Source of the DNA: Silene latifolia
Lineage: Eukaryota > Streptophyta > Magnoliopsida > Caryophyllales > Caryophyllaceae
Assembly: GCF_048544455.1 (NCBI RefSeq)
Contig: NC_133532.1
Span: 86,693,156 to 86,757,155 of the forward strand
Length of the DNA stretch: 64,000 nucleotides
Reading direction: 5' to 3'
The translations under genes and the position numbers were made by a program. Under the pieces are notes generated by a model. It was not told the origin of the DNA, did no database searches, and worked only from the letters and a program-made list of their open reading frames with translations. Below are positions 1 to 10,307 of this stretch, in pieces. How positions within the stretch are numbered: the stretch's first letter is position 1; each line of letters opens with the position of its first letter.

Positions 1-829
1 ATGAATCGAAGAGGTGTAACTTGTGAAAAAGTTCCTTATCATTTGAGCACACTAAAAAGTGGACTCTAAGAGTAGATTAGGTATGTCCCATTCTCGATAG
101 CAAAGCATTCGAGGACTCCGTGGGGATTGTGGTGAAAAATGGCTTCAACATTAGCGAATGTGGAGCTTGGTAATAATGGGGTTGCTTAACAGATAAAAAT
201 CTGGAGCAAGAATTTTGTGGTGTTTAGGCCGAAGGGTAACGGCTTGTAGTGTGGTGCGGAATGGGGTCTCCGGCTTGATGTGGCCTTGAGCACGAAATGG
301 TTGGTAAATAATATGGGGTCAGATTTCCATGTCTGGACCATAAAGGTTAAGGTGTGATATTACGAGCTTGAGGGGGAATCCTCAGAAGCCTAGATAGGTC
401 TCCCTGCAACAGTCTGTAGAAGGACTTAGGGGTGAAGCAGTTTTGGTTATGATCTTGAGGGGAATCCCCAGGATCCTAGATAGGTCTTCTTGTAACAGTC
501 TGTAGAAGGACTTAGGGGTGAAGGAGTTTTGGTTGAGGTTTTAGTGTTTGGTGTTTTAGACTTGTGGGTCCGGGATTTGATGTGTTGGACTCGTTGGTCC
601 AGGCTTTGGACTTGTTGGTCCTGGACTTGGTTTTTCGGACTCACTTGTCCAGGATTTTGTGTGTTGGATGCTTTCTTTGGATTTTGGTCTTTTTGAGAAA
701 AGGGTTTTAATCTTGTTTTGTTTTGATTTTGGCTTTGATCTTGGCCTTGACGTTGGGTGAGTAGCCTTTGGCGTTGGTTTTTGCTTTGAGTGAATTGCTT
801 TTGGCTTTGGTTTTTGCTTTGGCCTTGAG

Positions 830-1125
830 CTTTGGCTTTGGATGAATGGATATTGGCTTGGGCCTTTGATTTTGGCCTTTCGCTTAGGCTTCGGGTGAAT
901 AGCTATTGGCTTGGGCCTTTGATTTTTGGCCTTTCGCTTTGGCTTTGGGTGAATGGCTATTGGCATGGGTCTTTGATTTTGGCCTTTCACTTTGGCTTCG
1001 GGTGAGTGGCTATTGGCTTGGGCCTTTGATTTTGGCCTTTTACTTTGGCTTTGGGTGAATGGATATTGGCTTGGGCCTTTGATTTTGGCCTTTTGCTTTG
1101 GTTTTGTTTTTGATCTATTGGTTCT
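830..1125. repeat. 53 bp minisatellite, about 5 copies
   Basis: A unit containing GGCTTGGGCCTTTGATTTTG recurs with starts near 855, 908, 962, 1015 and 1068, so the period is 53-54 bp. On the minus strand it translates as a Lys/Pro-rich, low-complexity stretch. The period is not a multiple of three and the reading frame drifts, so I treat the open frame as a by-product of the repeat. The same array lies at about 18860-19150. Confidence 0.85.
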
Positions 1126-1649
1126 TTGCCGTCCTTCGTTCGAGGCAGGTAAAGGTGCGGATGGGGATGTACACGTTGGTTAGAGGTTGATTCTTGGTGA
1201 TGGAATGTTTTTGTGGGGAATGGGCTTGCCTTCCGTCATTGATCATGAACAAGGAGATGTTCTTGGTTTGTTATCTAGGTTCGTCGTAGAATCCCTTTGA
1301 TAGAAGCTCGTTCTAAATTGGGCGCTATTGAAAGGTTTCTATTGCCAGACATGGAATAGGTAAAGAAAATGGACACGGAGTTTTGAGTCCTCTGCTTACT
1401 CGGCACGAAACGTCACTCGAGTGTACTCACATTGAATTGGAACATATTGTTTGTTTTTAAATCAAATCTCAAATCAATTCTCGTTGTCAACGGGAAATGG
1501 TAAAGGGGAGAAGCACAAACTCGATGAATACATGTGACTCATGCGGACCCCCAGATTTTCATTTAGGAATAAAAGGACAGACACTTGGATATATATGAGA
1601 AAACCTAAGACTCGAACTCGGACTCGGACTCAATCGTAGATACGGACTC

Positions 1650-2580
1650 CTAATCATCACTTTCCCCCTCGAAGGTCTCTTTCGCAGCATCCAGCGGCTT
1701 GAATGTCTGGTTTTGAGCATTGACCCACTTGAGCACTTCACCCCCGTTGTTTGGGACGCCAGAAGGATGAGGTCCTAGAAGGTTGTCCTGTTTTTGAGGA
1801 GTAAGGCGTCCATGGGAACATTTCTTTTCCATTAAATGATTAAGGGTTGATAAAGACAACCTGCCACCATCGAGCATATTTTGGATGATATGTTTGACCT
1901 TCCAGCACATCTCTATGTTATGCCCATTACCCCTATGGAATAGGAAATATTGGGAACCGTCCCAAAACAGGCCTCTTTTATTGGGTGTAAGATCTGGAGT
2001 GGGGCCAATCGGTTGGATTAGTCCTTCAGAGACAAGCACTCTAAAAGCAATGGCATAAGGCATGCCCAAGTCTCGAAAATTGTCTTTGCGGGTGTGTGGC
2101 TCTTTACGCGAAGGCTCCACATATTTTACATCGGTAATGCGGAAGGTTTTATTTTCGGGAGGGGTCGCAGATGTTGAGCCTCCTTTAATGATTTCATCGA
2201 TGCGAGAAATTTACGTGATAGGTCCTCGACGCTTTTGATGTTACAACCCTTCAAACGGGATGCATAATTTGGGTGAAGGCAGTCAATGACATGTTTAACT
2301 AAAGCCTCATCTCCATGCTGATAGCATGGTGTTGAGCCTACCTTTCTCCTTTTTATCAAATGATTGGCAGAATACTCATCTTGTCGATCACCCAAATCGA
2401 TGAACTTCCTATAAGGCCGCCCAGTTTCATTGTCTGGAGGTCTTGGGAGTAAGGAGGAAAACCTGCCATCCTCAATTCCATCTTCTATGGCATGCTTGAG
2501 CTCGTAGCACGCTTCAGTTTTATGCCCCTTGCCTCTGTGATATCGACAATATGCATAGCCATTCCAAAATTGGGTTATGT
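1650..2580 (-). pseudogene. Gypsy gag fragment, frameshifted (copy Z)
   Basis: Minus-strand gag remnant. It includes a cassette with D-L-G-M-P-Y, then P-I-G-P-T-P-D, a W-D-G motif and a histidine-rich knuckle-like segment, and ends in an acidic tail at 1650. The reading frame breaks around 2095-2125 and 2205-2215. In copy Y the same region is a single 248-codon frame (19679-20425). Both breaks fall where Y has CTG and Z has a scrambled triplet, so they may be sequence errors rather than real mutations. Upstream (2395-2580) lies a second, degraded knuckle module of the C-x2-H-x4-H-x4-C type. Confidence 0.7.
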
Positions 2581-2806
2581 TTTCGGGTTTTGATCCGGAG
2601 TGGGACCAATAGGTTGCAGTAATCCTTCTGAAGAAAGTATCCTCAGAGCGGTGCCATATGTTATTCCCAGATCTGTGAATACCCTTTGATGTTTTCCCCT
2701 GATTCCAACATTGGTGTTTTTTGGGATGTTTTTGTGAGTTTTGTTTTTGTCAATCCTAGGCGGAAGTAGGATTTGGTTGTTATAAATGGGAAAAGGTGTC
2801 TCGGGT

Positions 2807-2892
2807 TTGACAAAACCCGAGTGCAAATGGGTTAGAAAATAATGTGGGTTCAAATTTCCATATCTGGACCCTAAAGGCTGGGTGTAACAGCA
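2807..2892 (-). mobile_element. Left remnant of Retand-like copy X beside element A
   Basis: Short stretch between the end of the Z duplication and the 5' LTR of element A. It resembles the non-coding tail at 18330-18380 (shared words such as TCCATATCTGGACC) and continues at 10303 on the far side of element A. The last five bases (CAGCA, 2888-2892) are the target-site duplication of element A. Confidence 0.55.
2888..2892. repeat. Target-site duplication of element A (left)
   Basis: CAGCA directly before the LTR start TGATGTGACC. The same five bases follow the right LTR at 10303-10307, which defines the exact ends of the insertion. Confidence 0.9.
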
Positions 2893-3355
2893 TGATGTGA
2901 CCATAATTAGCGCACATTTAGTCCCCTAATTGAGCCTATTTTGCATACTATTATAGCATTTCATGGCCATTTTATCCGTCAAAACCTTCCTATTTGCTTT
3001 TCTATCGCATTTCATATGTTTTGTAGAAAAGGAGATAATAAGGCGGAAATTCCCGTCTTTCGTGCATATTTTGAAGCTTATTGATGATATTAGATGGACT
3101 AGTATGAAGAGGAGGCAAGAATGATGACCAAAGATGTAGGAATAAAGTGTATGTAGAAGGATCAAAGGGTTAAAAGTAAAAATGACGAGAGGGAAGGCAT
3201 TACAAGAAGAAATCGCTCAAAAACCGAAACAAGGGTTGCTCCTTTGGCTCTGAAAATATGCTAGATGGAACGGCATCGAAAAATCAAGTGATCTAGGCTT
3301 TTGAATCACTCCAATAGGAGTCCGGATGAGGAAATAAAGTCCGTTTTACAATCCG

Positions 3356-3570
3356 AGCTCAAGATACAGCTCAACCCGCTCGGGTCAAATTCAACCCGCT
3401 CGGGTTGAAGCCCAGGACGCCCATATTTCGCTCGGGACGAGCGGATTCCTCCCTTGCTACAATCCGAGCGTCTTTCTCCCAAATCCGCTCGGATTGCCCC
3501 ACCAGAATCCGCCCGGATTCTCTTGAATCCGCTCGGATTCCATTGCCAGAATCCGCCCGTCCCGACCCCA
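3356..3570. repeat. Cluster of near-palindromic CCGCTCGG motifs in the LTR
   Basis: About nine copies of a GC-rich motif (CCCGCTCGGG, TCCGCTCGGA, TCCGCCCGGA, TCCGAGCG) within some 210 bp, in both orientations, roughly 160 bp upstream of the TATA box. The right LTR has the same cluster at about 8865-9080. The location suggests a U3 regulatory array (inference). Confidence 0.75.
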
Positions 3571-3729
3571 ATACGCACGGTTTTCTTCACAGCACGGATT
3601 ATCTTCTCCAAGCTTCAAAGAAAGACTCCCTTCCTCCGAAAAATACCGGAGTCTCCCTGCTCAAATCTCAAAAGTGTAATTACTAGTTTAGCCCTTAGTT
3701 AACCCTAATGCATCCTCCCTAATTTCCAC

Positions 3730-3739
3730 TATAAATACC
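3730..3739 (+). promoter_or_regulatory. TATA box of element A (5' LTR)
   Basis: TATAAATACC, in a stretch otherwise consistent with a plant Pol II promoter and repeated in the right LTR at 9239-9248. It lies downstream of the GC-rich motif cluster. Confidence 0.7.
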
Positions 3740-4796
3740 CCATCTTTGTAATTAATCAAGCATGATGTTTTTGGGTAGAAAATCCTTCTTTAGATTAGAT
3801 TAGGAGTAGATTAGAATAGATTACTCTTTAATCTTTCCACAAATTACACATTAATCTCTCCTTAATCATTATTCAAGTTTATTATTCAACTTTATTATTG
3901 GGTAATTGAAGATTATTGGGTTATTATTGGGAGATTGACAACCTTCCATCAATCAATCAAGTTTCTTCTATTATTCTTTGCTTTATTATTTGGATCATCT
4001 CAAGTTGGTATAATTCTTTTACCCTTTTACTCTTTATTGTTTATTTCTTCATTCTATTATCATGTTTATACTTGTTGTGATGATTGACACCATTAATGAC
4101 ATGTTTCCCATGATAATGAGTGAGTAGTTTCTTTAGCTAGGATTAATGGGTAATTAGGGGAAACCAACATGGGATTGATTCATGCTTAATCTAATGTGTT
4201 TTCATAATCAAATTGCTTGCTTGTTGTGATGTCAACTTTATGCACATGTTATGTTTGATGAAATGCTAAGCCTATGAATCCTTGCATTTTTACCATCTCT
4301 TATCTTTTCAACTTGACTTGTAAGATATAAACCAACTCGAGTCTTGTTAGACCATGCATAAAAGTTGAATAGGAGGAAAGTAAGTCGACTTGTAGGTGTT
4401 GTACAATCTAATCGATTCGGCTCCGGGACCCAACTCTTCCTATGAACCGTAAGATATAACCCAACTCGGTTCCTCCACAACATTAATTGCTTGCAACCTT
4501 GTGAACATATTTGTATGATCAACACCATGAATCCCCTATGACCCCATGATATCCTAGCACTCTTAATCATTTGTTTACATCCTTCCTTTTATTGCTTGTT
4601 TTACTATATTGCATGCATTAGTTTAGACACAACTACAAACCCAAACAAATTGTGACACTAGCATAAATTGAGATAGATAGACTTAGAACCCAAAGCACAC
4701 CGTCCCATGGATCGACCTCGACTTACCGCTAACTAGTTGTTTGTTGAGTATTACAAATGTGTTTGATTGAGAGCCCCGACGACACTCCCATCAAAA

Positions 4797-4814
4797 TGGC
4801 GCCGTTGCCGGGGA
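4797..4814 (+). promoter_or_regulatory. Primer binding site, tRNA-Asp type (element A)
   Basis: TGGCGCCGTTGCCGGGGA lies three bases after the LTR end. It is the complement of the 3' end of plant tRNA-Asp (…CCCCGGCAACGGCGCCA). Element B has the same 18 bases at 51908-51925. Confidence 0.9.
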
Positions 4815-4856
4815 TGGTGCTATGTGATTAAGTTCTTACTTGTTTGTCTATTTTAA

Positions 4857-6341
4857 TTGTGCTTTCACCTTGAGGAACTTGTTCCTCAAGGATTGTTCTT
4901 ACCGTTTTTGTGTAGTTTCCATGCTTGTAGTTGTTTCCTTGTCTTAGCTATGATGGCTCAAAACTTGACATATGGAGAATATGTTGGATCTTTTGAGTAT
5001 GACTATGGGTATGGGGAGTTTGAGGAGCAAGTCAACACAAACCTACCTTATTATTCGTACAACGAAAATCCTAACTATTACCCCAAATTTTCCCACCATA
5101 ATCACCCCACCCAATACCCATTTCACAATGAACTTCAATTGCCACAATACAACCACTTTCACACCTACCCACAACAAGAAGATGAACCCATTGAAAATAT
5201 GATTCTCCAAATGATGGGAGATCAACAAAACTTCTTCAAACAAATGCTAGAGGAGAGCCAAAAGTGGGACAATGTTCTTCAAGGCATTGTTGCCCAAAGT
5301 GAGGAGTTGGAGATTCAAATTGCCCAAATGAGAGAATCCCAAGAAACCACCCCCCACCACTCCTTGGACATTGACCATGAATGTGAGTTTGAAGGAGTTA
5401 CCTTTGATGAGAAGTGGGAAGAGCCAACCTCTTTGGGCTCTTGTGAGTATGAAAGTGTGGTATTTGATGATGAAGACATGAGGTTGAGTAAGCCAAATAC
5501 TCTTAGCCTTTGTGAGTATGAGGGTGTGTCATTTGAAGTAGATGTTGAGGTGTTGGAGAATGAGTTGGTGAAGAAGAGTGAAGCCCCCATTTATGATTCT
5601 TATGGAGATAGCGACGATGACAAGCCTATGGAAGAAGCTTGTGCGGGATATGTGTCTTGCAATGAAGAAGAGGAATGGAGTTGTGAGATTGCCTTACTTG
5701 AGGAGCCCATCCTTGAGAAGTTTGAGGTATGCTTCCATGAAGAAGATGAATTCCTCTTTCCTATTGACCATGAAGACCTTTTCGCACCCACCATGGAACC
5801 TATGATTGTTGGAGATGATATGGTGGACCTTATCCAAAAGGTCAAAACATCATATAAAGGGTACTTGGTGGAGAAGCTCAAGAACAAAATTGCAAATGAA
5901 CGTGCTTGTGGAGGTTTGGCACCCACAATCTCAACTCCTAAGGTATCCGATCATCAATGTTATGAGAATTCTCCTTCTACTTTGGAAGGATTGACAAATC
6001 AAAGTGCTATCATCATCACCGAAAGTGAAAGAGAGGGTAGTGAGTGGAAGTCTCCGGGCAACCATGAACCATACTTCTTACCTTATGATGACAAGAATCA
6101 TAGGCTAATTGGTTTGAAGCATCGGGAAAGCTCTAGTGCCAAGGACAAGGTGAAAGAAAGGATATATGACAAAATTCCTTGGCCAAATTTCGTGTTCAAA
6201 TGGAGCAACCCATACTTATGCTTATTTGGAGCTTGTTCACAAGCTTTTGATCTTCTACTAAGAGCCTTGAGCTCTATGGACAAGAACCTTTACAATTTGA
6301 ACATAGTTTGGTGGAGTCCTACCTCAAACCACCATTTGTAA
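4857..6341 (+). CDS. Element A single ORF, acidic protein of unknown function
   Basis: 494 codons from the first ATG; the likelier start is MAQNL at 4954, because the residues before it are hydrophobic and lie where element B has a leader. No known domain is recognised. Visible features in order: a Tyr/Asn/Pro-rich N-terminus; a probable coiled coil (around residues 120-160, QNFFKQMLEE and ELEIQIAQM); three copies of C-E-[FY]-E-[GS]-V-x-F (near 5389, 5440 and 5510); a long acidic stretch; and a C-terminal hydrophobic block ending in A-F-D-L-L-L-R-A-L-S (6242-6274). That ending is matched in the otherwise different ORF of element B. The coiled coil resembles the gag tails of Athila-like elements, so a divergent or rebuilt gag protein is possible. 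It is the only long ORF in a young element, which argues that it is maintained. Confidence 0.75.
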   Translation: MCFHLEELVPQGLFLPFLCSFHACSCFLVLAMMAQNLTYGEYVGSFEYDYGYGEFEEQVNTNLPYYSYNENPNYYPKFSHHNHPTQYPFHNELQLPQYNHFHTYPQQEDEPIENMILQMMGDQQNFFKQMLEESQKWDNVLQGIVAQSEELEIQIAQMRESQETTPHHSLDIDHECEFEGVTFDEKWEEPTSLGSCEYESVVFDDEDMRLSKPNTLSLCEYEGVSFEVDVEVLENELVKKSEAPIYDSYGDSDDDKPMEEACAGYVSCNEEEEWSCEIALLEEPILEKFEVCFHEEDEFLFPIDHEDLFAPTMEPMIVGDDMVDLIQKVKTSYKGYLVEKLKNKIANERACGGLAPTISTPKVSDHQCYENSPSTLEGLTNQSAIIITESEREGSEWKSPGNHEPYFLPYDDKNHRLIGLKHRESSSAKDKVKERIYDKIPWPNFVFKWSNPYLCLFGACSQAFDLLLRALSSMDKNLYNLNIVWWSPTSNHHL

Positions 6342-8401
6342 GATACCCTTCTCTTTCACTTTGCATTACATTTCCACTTGCATTTAGTTATGTACATATA
6401 CATTTAGCTTGCATTTGTATTATATTTCATATTGCATTTACATTAGTTAGTTCATATAGTATAGTTGCATTGTAATATATCTCACATGATTCATGTAGTT
6501 AGTTGCATATAGACTAAAATTCATGCATAGTCACTAATGACCAATCCTATTCTTTTCTACACTAGAAATGGTGTTTAAATCGGTTTGGGGAGGTTTGATC
6601 ATAAGTGACCATAGTTTAAATCATGCATCATATAGTATAGTTTAGATTGCATTCATTTGTTATATATGTTATATAGAATTGCACTTAGTTAGAGCATGCA
6701 TTCATTCATATCATATCATTGCATTTGTACTTCAATTTCCATAAAATCAAAAATCCAAAAACATGTATTTCTTTTTCATTCCTACTCCTACATGTACATT
6801 GAGGACAATGTCCAAAATAAAGTGGGGGATGGGAATTTATATTCCAAAAAATGATAAAAATTGAAAAATTTTGAAAAATCCCAAAAATATGTCTTTTAAT
6901 TTCGTAAAAACAAAAACCATAAAAATTTGAAAAATTTAAAAATCCAAAAACAAGTTCATTTCCTTTGTAGTGTAGACTTGTATATATTGTTTTGTATATA
7001 TTGTGTTTGTTCATCCTTTTTCACATTGATTGGCTACGCCACATCCGAGACATGAGGATATTGAAGACCGCATGGTATGATCTTTCCAATCTCCTTTTTC
7101 CTCTTTATGTTAATGACTATGTGGCTTTATTTTGATTGATGCGGTAAAAACAATGTGAATTTAGGACTTGCATTTAGTTTATATGGCATATTAGTTGGTA
7201 GAATCATATGCATTAAGGTGTATATATGTTAGTTGCATCATGGCATGTAGTTGCATGTTAGAAAAATTTTGCGAAACCGTCTACTTGGGAAGCTTGACAA
7301 GTGTATATAGGCCCTAGTAGATGCTTTTTCTTCTTAAGAATTTTCTTGTTAGAATACTTGTAAAACACCCTAGGATGTGTCATGCTAGTATACTTTGACC
7401 CATGGATTAAGGCCTAGTCAAGAGTACCTTGTGGTGTGATAACTCCTTGGCTACCGTTTATTCCAAGGTGACCCTTGAAACCATGCATACATCTATCATC
7501 ATCCATGTTCTACCATATTTTTGTCATCAAAGGGAATGGGCACAAAAAGAAATTGTTCAAAAATTTGAGTTCAATGAAATGAAAAGTGAAAGAAAGTTTG
7601 CAAAAATGCATCAAAAGAAAAGAGGAGCAAAAATAGAACTCCTAAGCTTCAAATACAAGGCACCCTCGTTACTAATTGGGGTGACTTTGAAAATGTTCAA
7701 AAAGAAATACAAAAAGTTGTCAAGTATTGAAATGCCAAAAATAAAAAAGAAATGGCAAAGAAAGTGTTCTCAAATGTCAAATGCCACAAGAAATTGGGGA
7801 AAAACAAAAACGAAAGCAAACTCCCAAAATGAAACTCAAATACTATCGATCCCTTTTCCATCTTATTCATTTTTGTGCATGGTAGAGAGGGGACGACCCT
7901 TCTTCTTGTCTAGGCAAGAGGGGGAATTCCGCGATCCTCCAGTGTTTCTAACACCATAGGGAGTCTACTCTTGACAAAAGCATTTAACGATTGAGGACAA
8001 AGGTACCCTAGCTTGACACAACTTGGAGGTGATTTATTGGTATCCTTCTAGGCTTAGTAGTTTGAATAAATTGCATCTATGAAGGATTGTGTACCCTTGA
8101 ATTGCTTCCCTTGTAGATAATTTCCGCCACTTAGATGAGGAAAGTGGCTATTCTTTTTGTAGATGCATCCATTATGTGATTTTGTGTGCTTTAATGTTTG
8201 GATGTATCGCCATTTTGGCAAGACCCACCTTGCCTTGCAAGAAGGCATCCTACCTCATGGTTGTCTTGTTGTGAGTTGAAGGGGCGGAGTGAGACCCGCT
8301 AATTGTCTCATATCGGCTATGTTATTAGGTTAGTTTAAATAAAGGTCTAGTTTTAGTCACCTCTTTACTCGGGACGAGTAAAGGTTCGGTTTGGGGATCT
8401 T
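6342..8401 (+). other. 3' untranslated part of element A
   Basis: About 2 kb without a convincing gene. It contains an internal PPT-like box (CGGTTTGGGGAGGT, 6581-6594), AT-rich sequence with many ATTGCATT-like words, and an A-rich tract at about 7540-7830 that matches the position of the A-rich tract in element B. It ends in the terminal polypurine tract. The 176-codon frame at 7429-7959 runs through the A-rich tract, is Lys-rich and looks fortuitous. Confidence 0.7.
8383..8401 (+). promoter_or_regulatory. Polypurine tract of element A
   Basis: The segment containing GGTTCGGTTTGGGGA abuts the right LTR. Together with the preceding GGGACGAGTAAA it is nearly the same as the terminal box of element B (55530-55560). 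Confidence 0.75.
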
Positions 8402-10302
8402 TGATGTGACCATAATTAGCGCACATTTAGTCCCCTAATTGAGCCTATTTTGCATACTATTATAGCATTTCATGGCCATTTTATCCGTCAAAACCTTCCT
8501 ATTTGCTTTTCTATCGCATTTCATATGTTTTGTAGAAAAGGAGATAATAAGGCGGAAATTCCCGTCTTTCGTGCATATTTTGAAGCTTATTGATGATATT
8601 AGATGGACTAGTATGAAGAGGAGGCAAGAATGATGACCAAAGATGTAGGAATAAAGTGTATGTAGAAGGATCAAAGGGTTAAAAGTAAAAATGACGAGAG
8701 GGAAGGCATTACAAGAAGAAATCGCTCAAAAACCGAACCAAGGGTTGCTCCTTTGGCTTTGAAAATATGCTAGATGGAACGGCATCGAAAAATCAAGTGA
8801 TCTAGGCTTTTGAATCACTCCAATAGGAGTCCGGATGAGGAAATAAAGTCCGTTTTACAATCCGAGCTCAAGATACAGCTCAACCCGCTCGGGTCAAATT
8901 CAACCCGCTCGGGTTGAAGCCCAGGACGCCCATATTTCGCTCGGGACGAGCGGATTCCTCCCTTGCTACAATCCGAGCGTCTTTCTCCCAAATCCGCTCG
9001 GATTGCCCCACCAGAATCCGCCCGGATTCTCTTGAATCCGCTCGGATTCCATTGCCAGAATCCGCCCGTCCCGACCCCAATACGCACGGATTTCTTCACA
9101 GCACGGATTATCTTCTCCAAGCTTCAAAGAAAGACTCCCTTCCTCCGAAAAATACCGGAGTCTCCCTGCTCAAATCTCAAAAGTGTAATTACTAGTTTAG
9201 CCCTTAGTTAACCCTAATGCATCCTCCCTAATTTCCACTATAAATACCCCATCTTTGTAATTAATCAAGCATGATGTTTTTGGGTAGAAAATCCTTCTTT
9301 AGATTAGATTAGGAGTAGATTAGAATAGATTACTCTTTAATCTTTCCACAAATTACACATTAATCTCTCCTTAATCATTATTCAAGTTTATTATTCAAGT
9401 TTATTATTGGGTAATTGAAGATTATTGGGTTATTATTGGGAGATTGACAACCTTCCATCAATCAATCAAGTTTCTTCTATTATTCTTTGTTTTATTATTT
9501 GGATCATCTCAAGTTGGTATAATTCTTTTACCCTTTTACTCTTTATTGTTTATTTCTTCATTCTATTATCATGTTTATACTTGTTGTGATGATTGACACC
9601 ATTAATGACATGTTTCCCATGATAATGAGTGAGTAGTTTCTTTAGCTAGGATTAATGGGTAATTAGGGGAAACCAACATGGGATTGATTCATGCTTAATC
9701 TAATGTGTTTTCATAATCAAATTGCTTGCTTGTTGTGATGTCAACTTTATGCACATGTTATGTTTGATGAAATGCTAAGCCTATGAATCCTTGCATTTTT
9801 ACCATCTCTTATCTTTTCAACTTGACTTGTAAGATATAAACCAACTCGAGTCTTGTTAGACCATGCATAAAAGTTGAATAGGAGGAAAGTAAGTCGACTT
9901 GTAGGTGTTGTACAATCTAATCGATTCGGCTCCGGGACCCAACTCTTCCTATGAACCGTAAGATATAACCCAACTCGGTTCATCCACAACATTAATTGCT
10001 TGCAACCTTGTGAACATATTTGTATGATCAACACCATGAATCCCCTATGACCCCATGATATCCTAGCACTCTTAATCATTTGTTTACATCCTTCCTTTTA
10101 TTGCTTGTTTTACTATATTGCATGCATTAGTTTAGACACAACTACAAACCCAAACAAATTGTGACACTAGCATAAATTGAGATAGATAGACTTAGAACCC
10201 AAAGCACACCGTCCCATGGATCGACCTCGACTTACCGCTAACTAGTTGTTTGTTGAGTATTACAAATGTGTTTGATTGAGAGCCCCGACGACACTCCCAT
10301 CA
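8402..10302 (+). repeat. 3' LTR of element A
   Basis: 1901 bp with TGATGTGACC...CCCATCA ends, near-identical to 2893-4793. Differences noted: two near the CCGAAACAAGG region, one in the motif cluster, and three single bases further on. TATA box at 9239-9248. Followed by CAGCA. Confidence 0.93.
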
Positions 10303-10307
10303 CAGCA
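10303..10307. repeat. Target-site duplication of element A (right)
   Basis: CAGCA, equal to 2888-2892. Confidence 0.9.

Larger units (their letters stand above)
1..2806 (-). mobile_element. Retand-like (Tat/Ogre lineage) gypsy fragment Z
   Basis: Internal part of an LTR retrotransposon read on the minus strand. It is nearly identical to 18026-20835, and the match ends at about 2806, where the sequence switches to a related but different copy. It holds the 3' half of a gag gene, a 53 bp minisatellite and non-coding tail sequence. No LTR, reverse transcriptase or integrase is present. The left end is cut by the window edge. Lineage is inferred from the gag cassette (F-x-D-L-G ... P-I-G-P-T-P-D ... 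W-D-G ... YHxGxGH), which I associate with plant Tat/Ogre/Retand gag proteins. Confidence 0.75.
2893..4793 (+). repeat. 5' LTR of element A
   Basis: Starts TGATGTGACC and ends CCCATCA, giving TG...CA termini. It is 1901 bp and almost identical to 8402-10302. It contains a cluster of CCGCTCGG-type motifs (about 3356-3570), a TATA box at 3730-3739 and a conserved 3' segment (GATCGACCTCGACTTACCGC) that is shared in form with the LTR of element B. Short open frames here (for example 3306-3611) are by-products of the repeated motif. Confidence 0.93.
2893..10302 (+). mobile_element. Element A: non-autonomous LTR retrotransposon, complete
   Basis: A complete 7.4 kb element with two 1901 bp LTRs, a 5 bp target duplication (CAGCA), a primer site complementary to the 3' end of tRNA-Asp, a polypurine tract before the right LTR and one long ORF (4857-6341). 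No gag core, protease, reverse transcriptase, RNase H or integrase motif is visible, so it must be mobilised in trans. I found about six substitutions between the LTRs (around 0.3 %), which implies a recent insertion. The tRNA-Asp primer and LTR end sequence suggest a derivative of an Athila-like gypsy element (inference). It is inserted into the minus-strand Retand-like copy X. Confidence 0.92.

Noticed and set aside
556..1183. Lys/Pro-rich or Trp/Leu-rich open frames (also 18582-19279)
   Set aside because: Translations of the 53 bp minisatellite; the period is not a multiple of three and frames drift.
3306..3702. Overlapping open frames on both strands in the LTR of element A (again at 8815-9211)
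   Set aside because: They arise from the repeated CCGCTCGG motif and lie in a promoter region; no start context or known domain.
5043..5926. Minus-strand frames opposite the element A ORF
   Set aside because: Shadows of the plus-strand ORF; shorter and without features.
7429..7959. 176-codon frame in the 3' part of element A
   Set aside because: Runs through an A-rich tract, no domain, no counterpart at protein level in element B.
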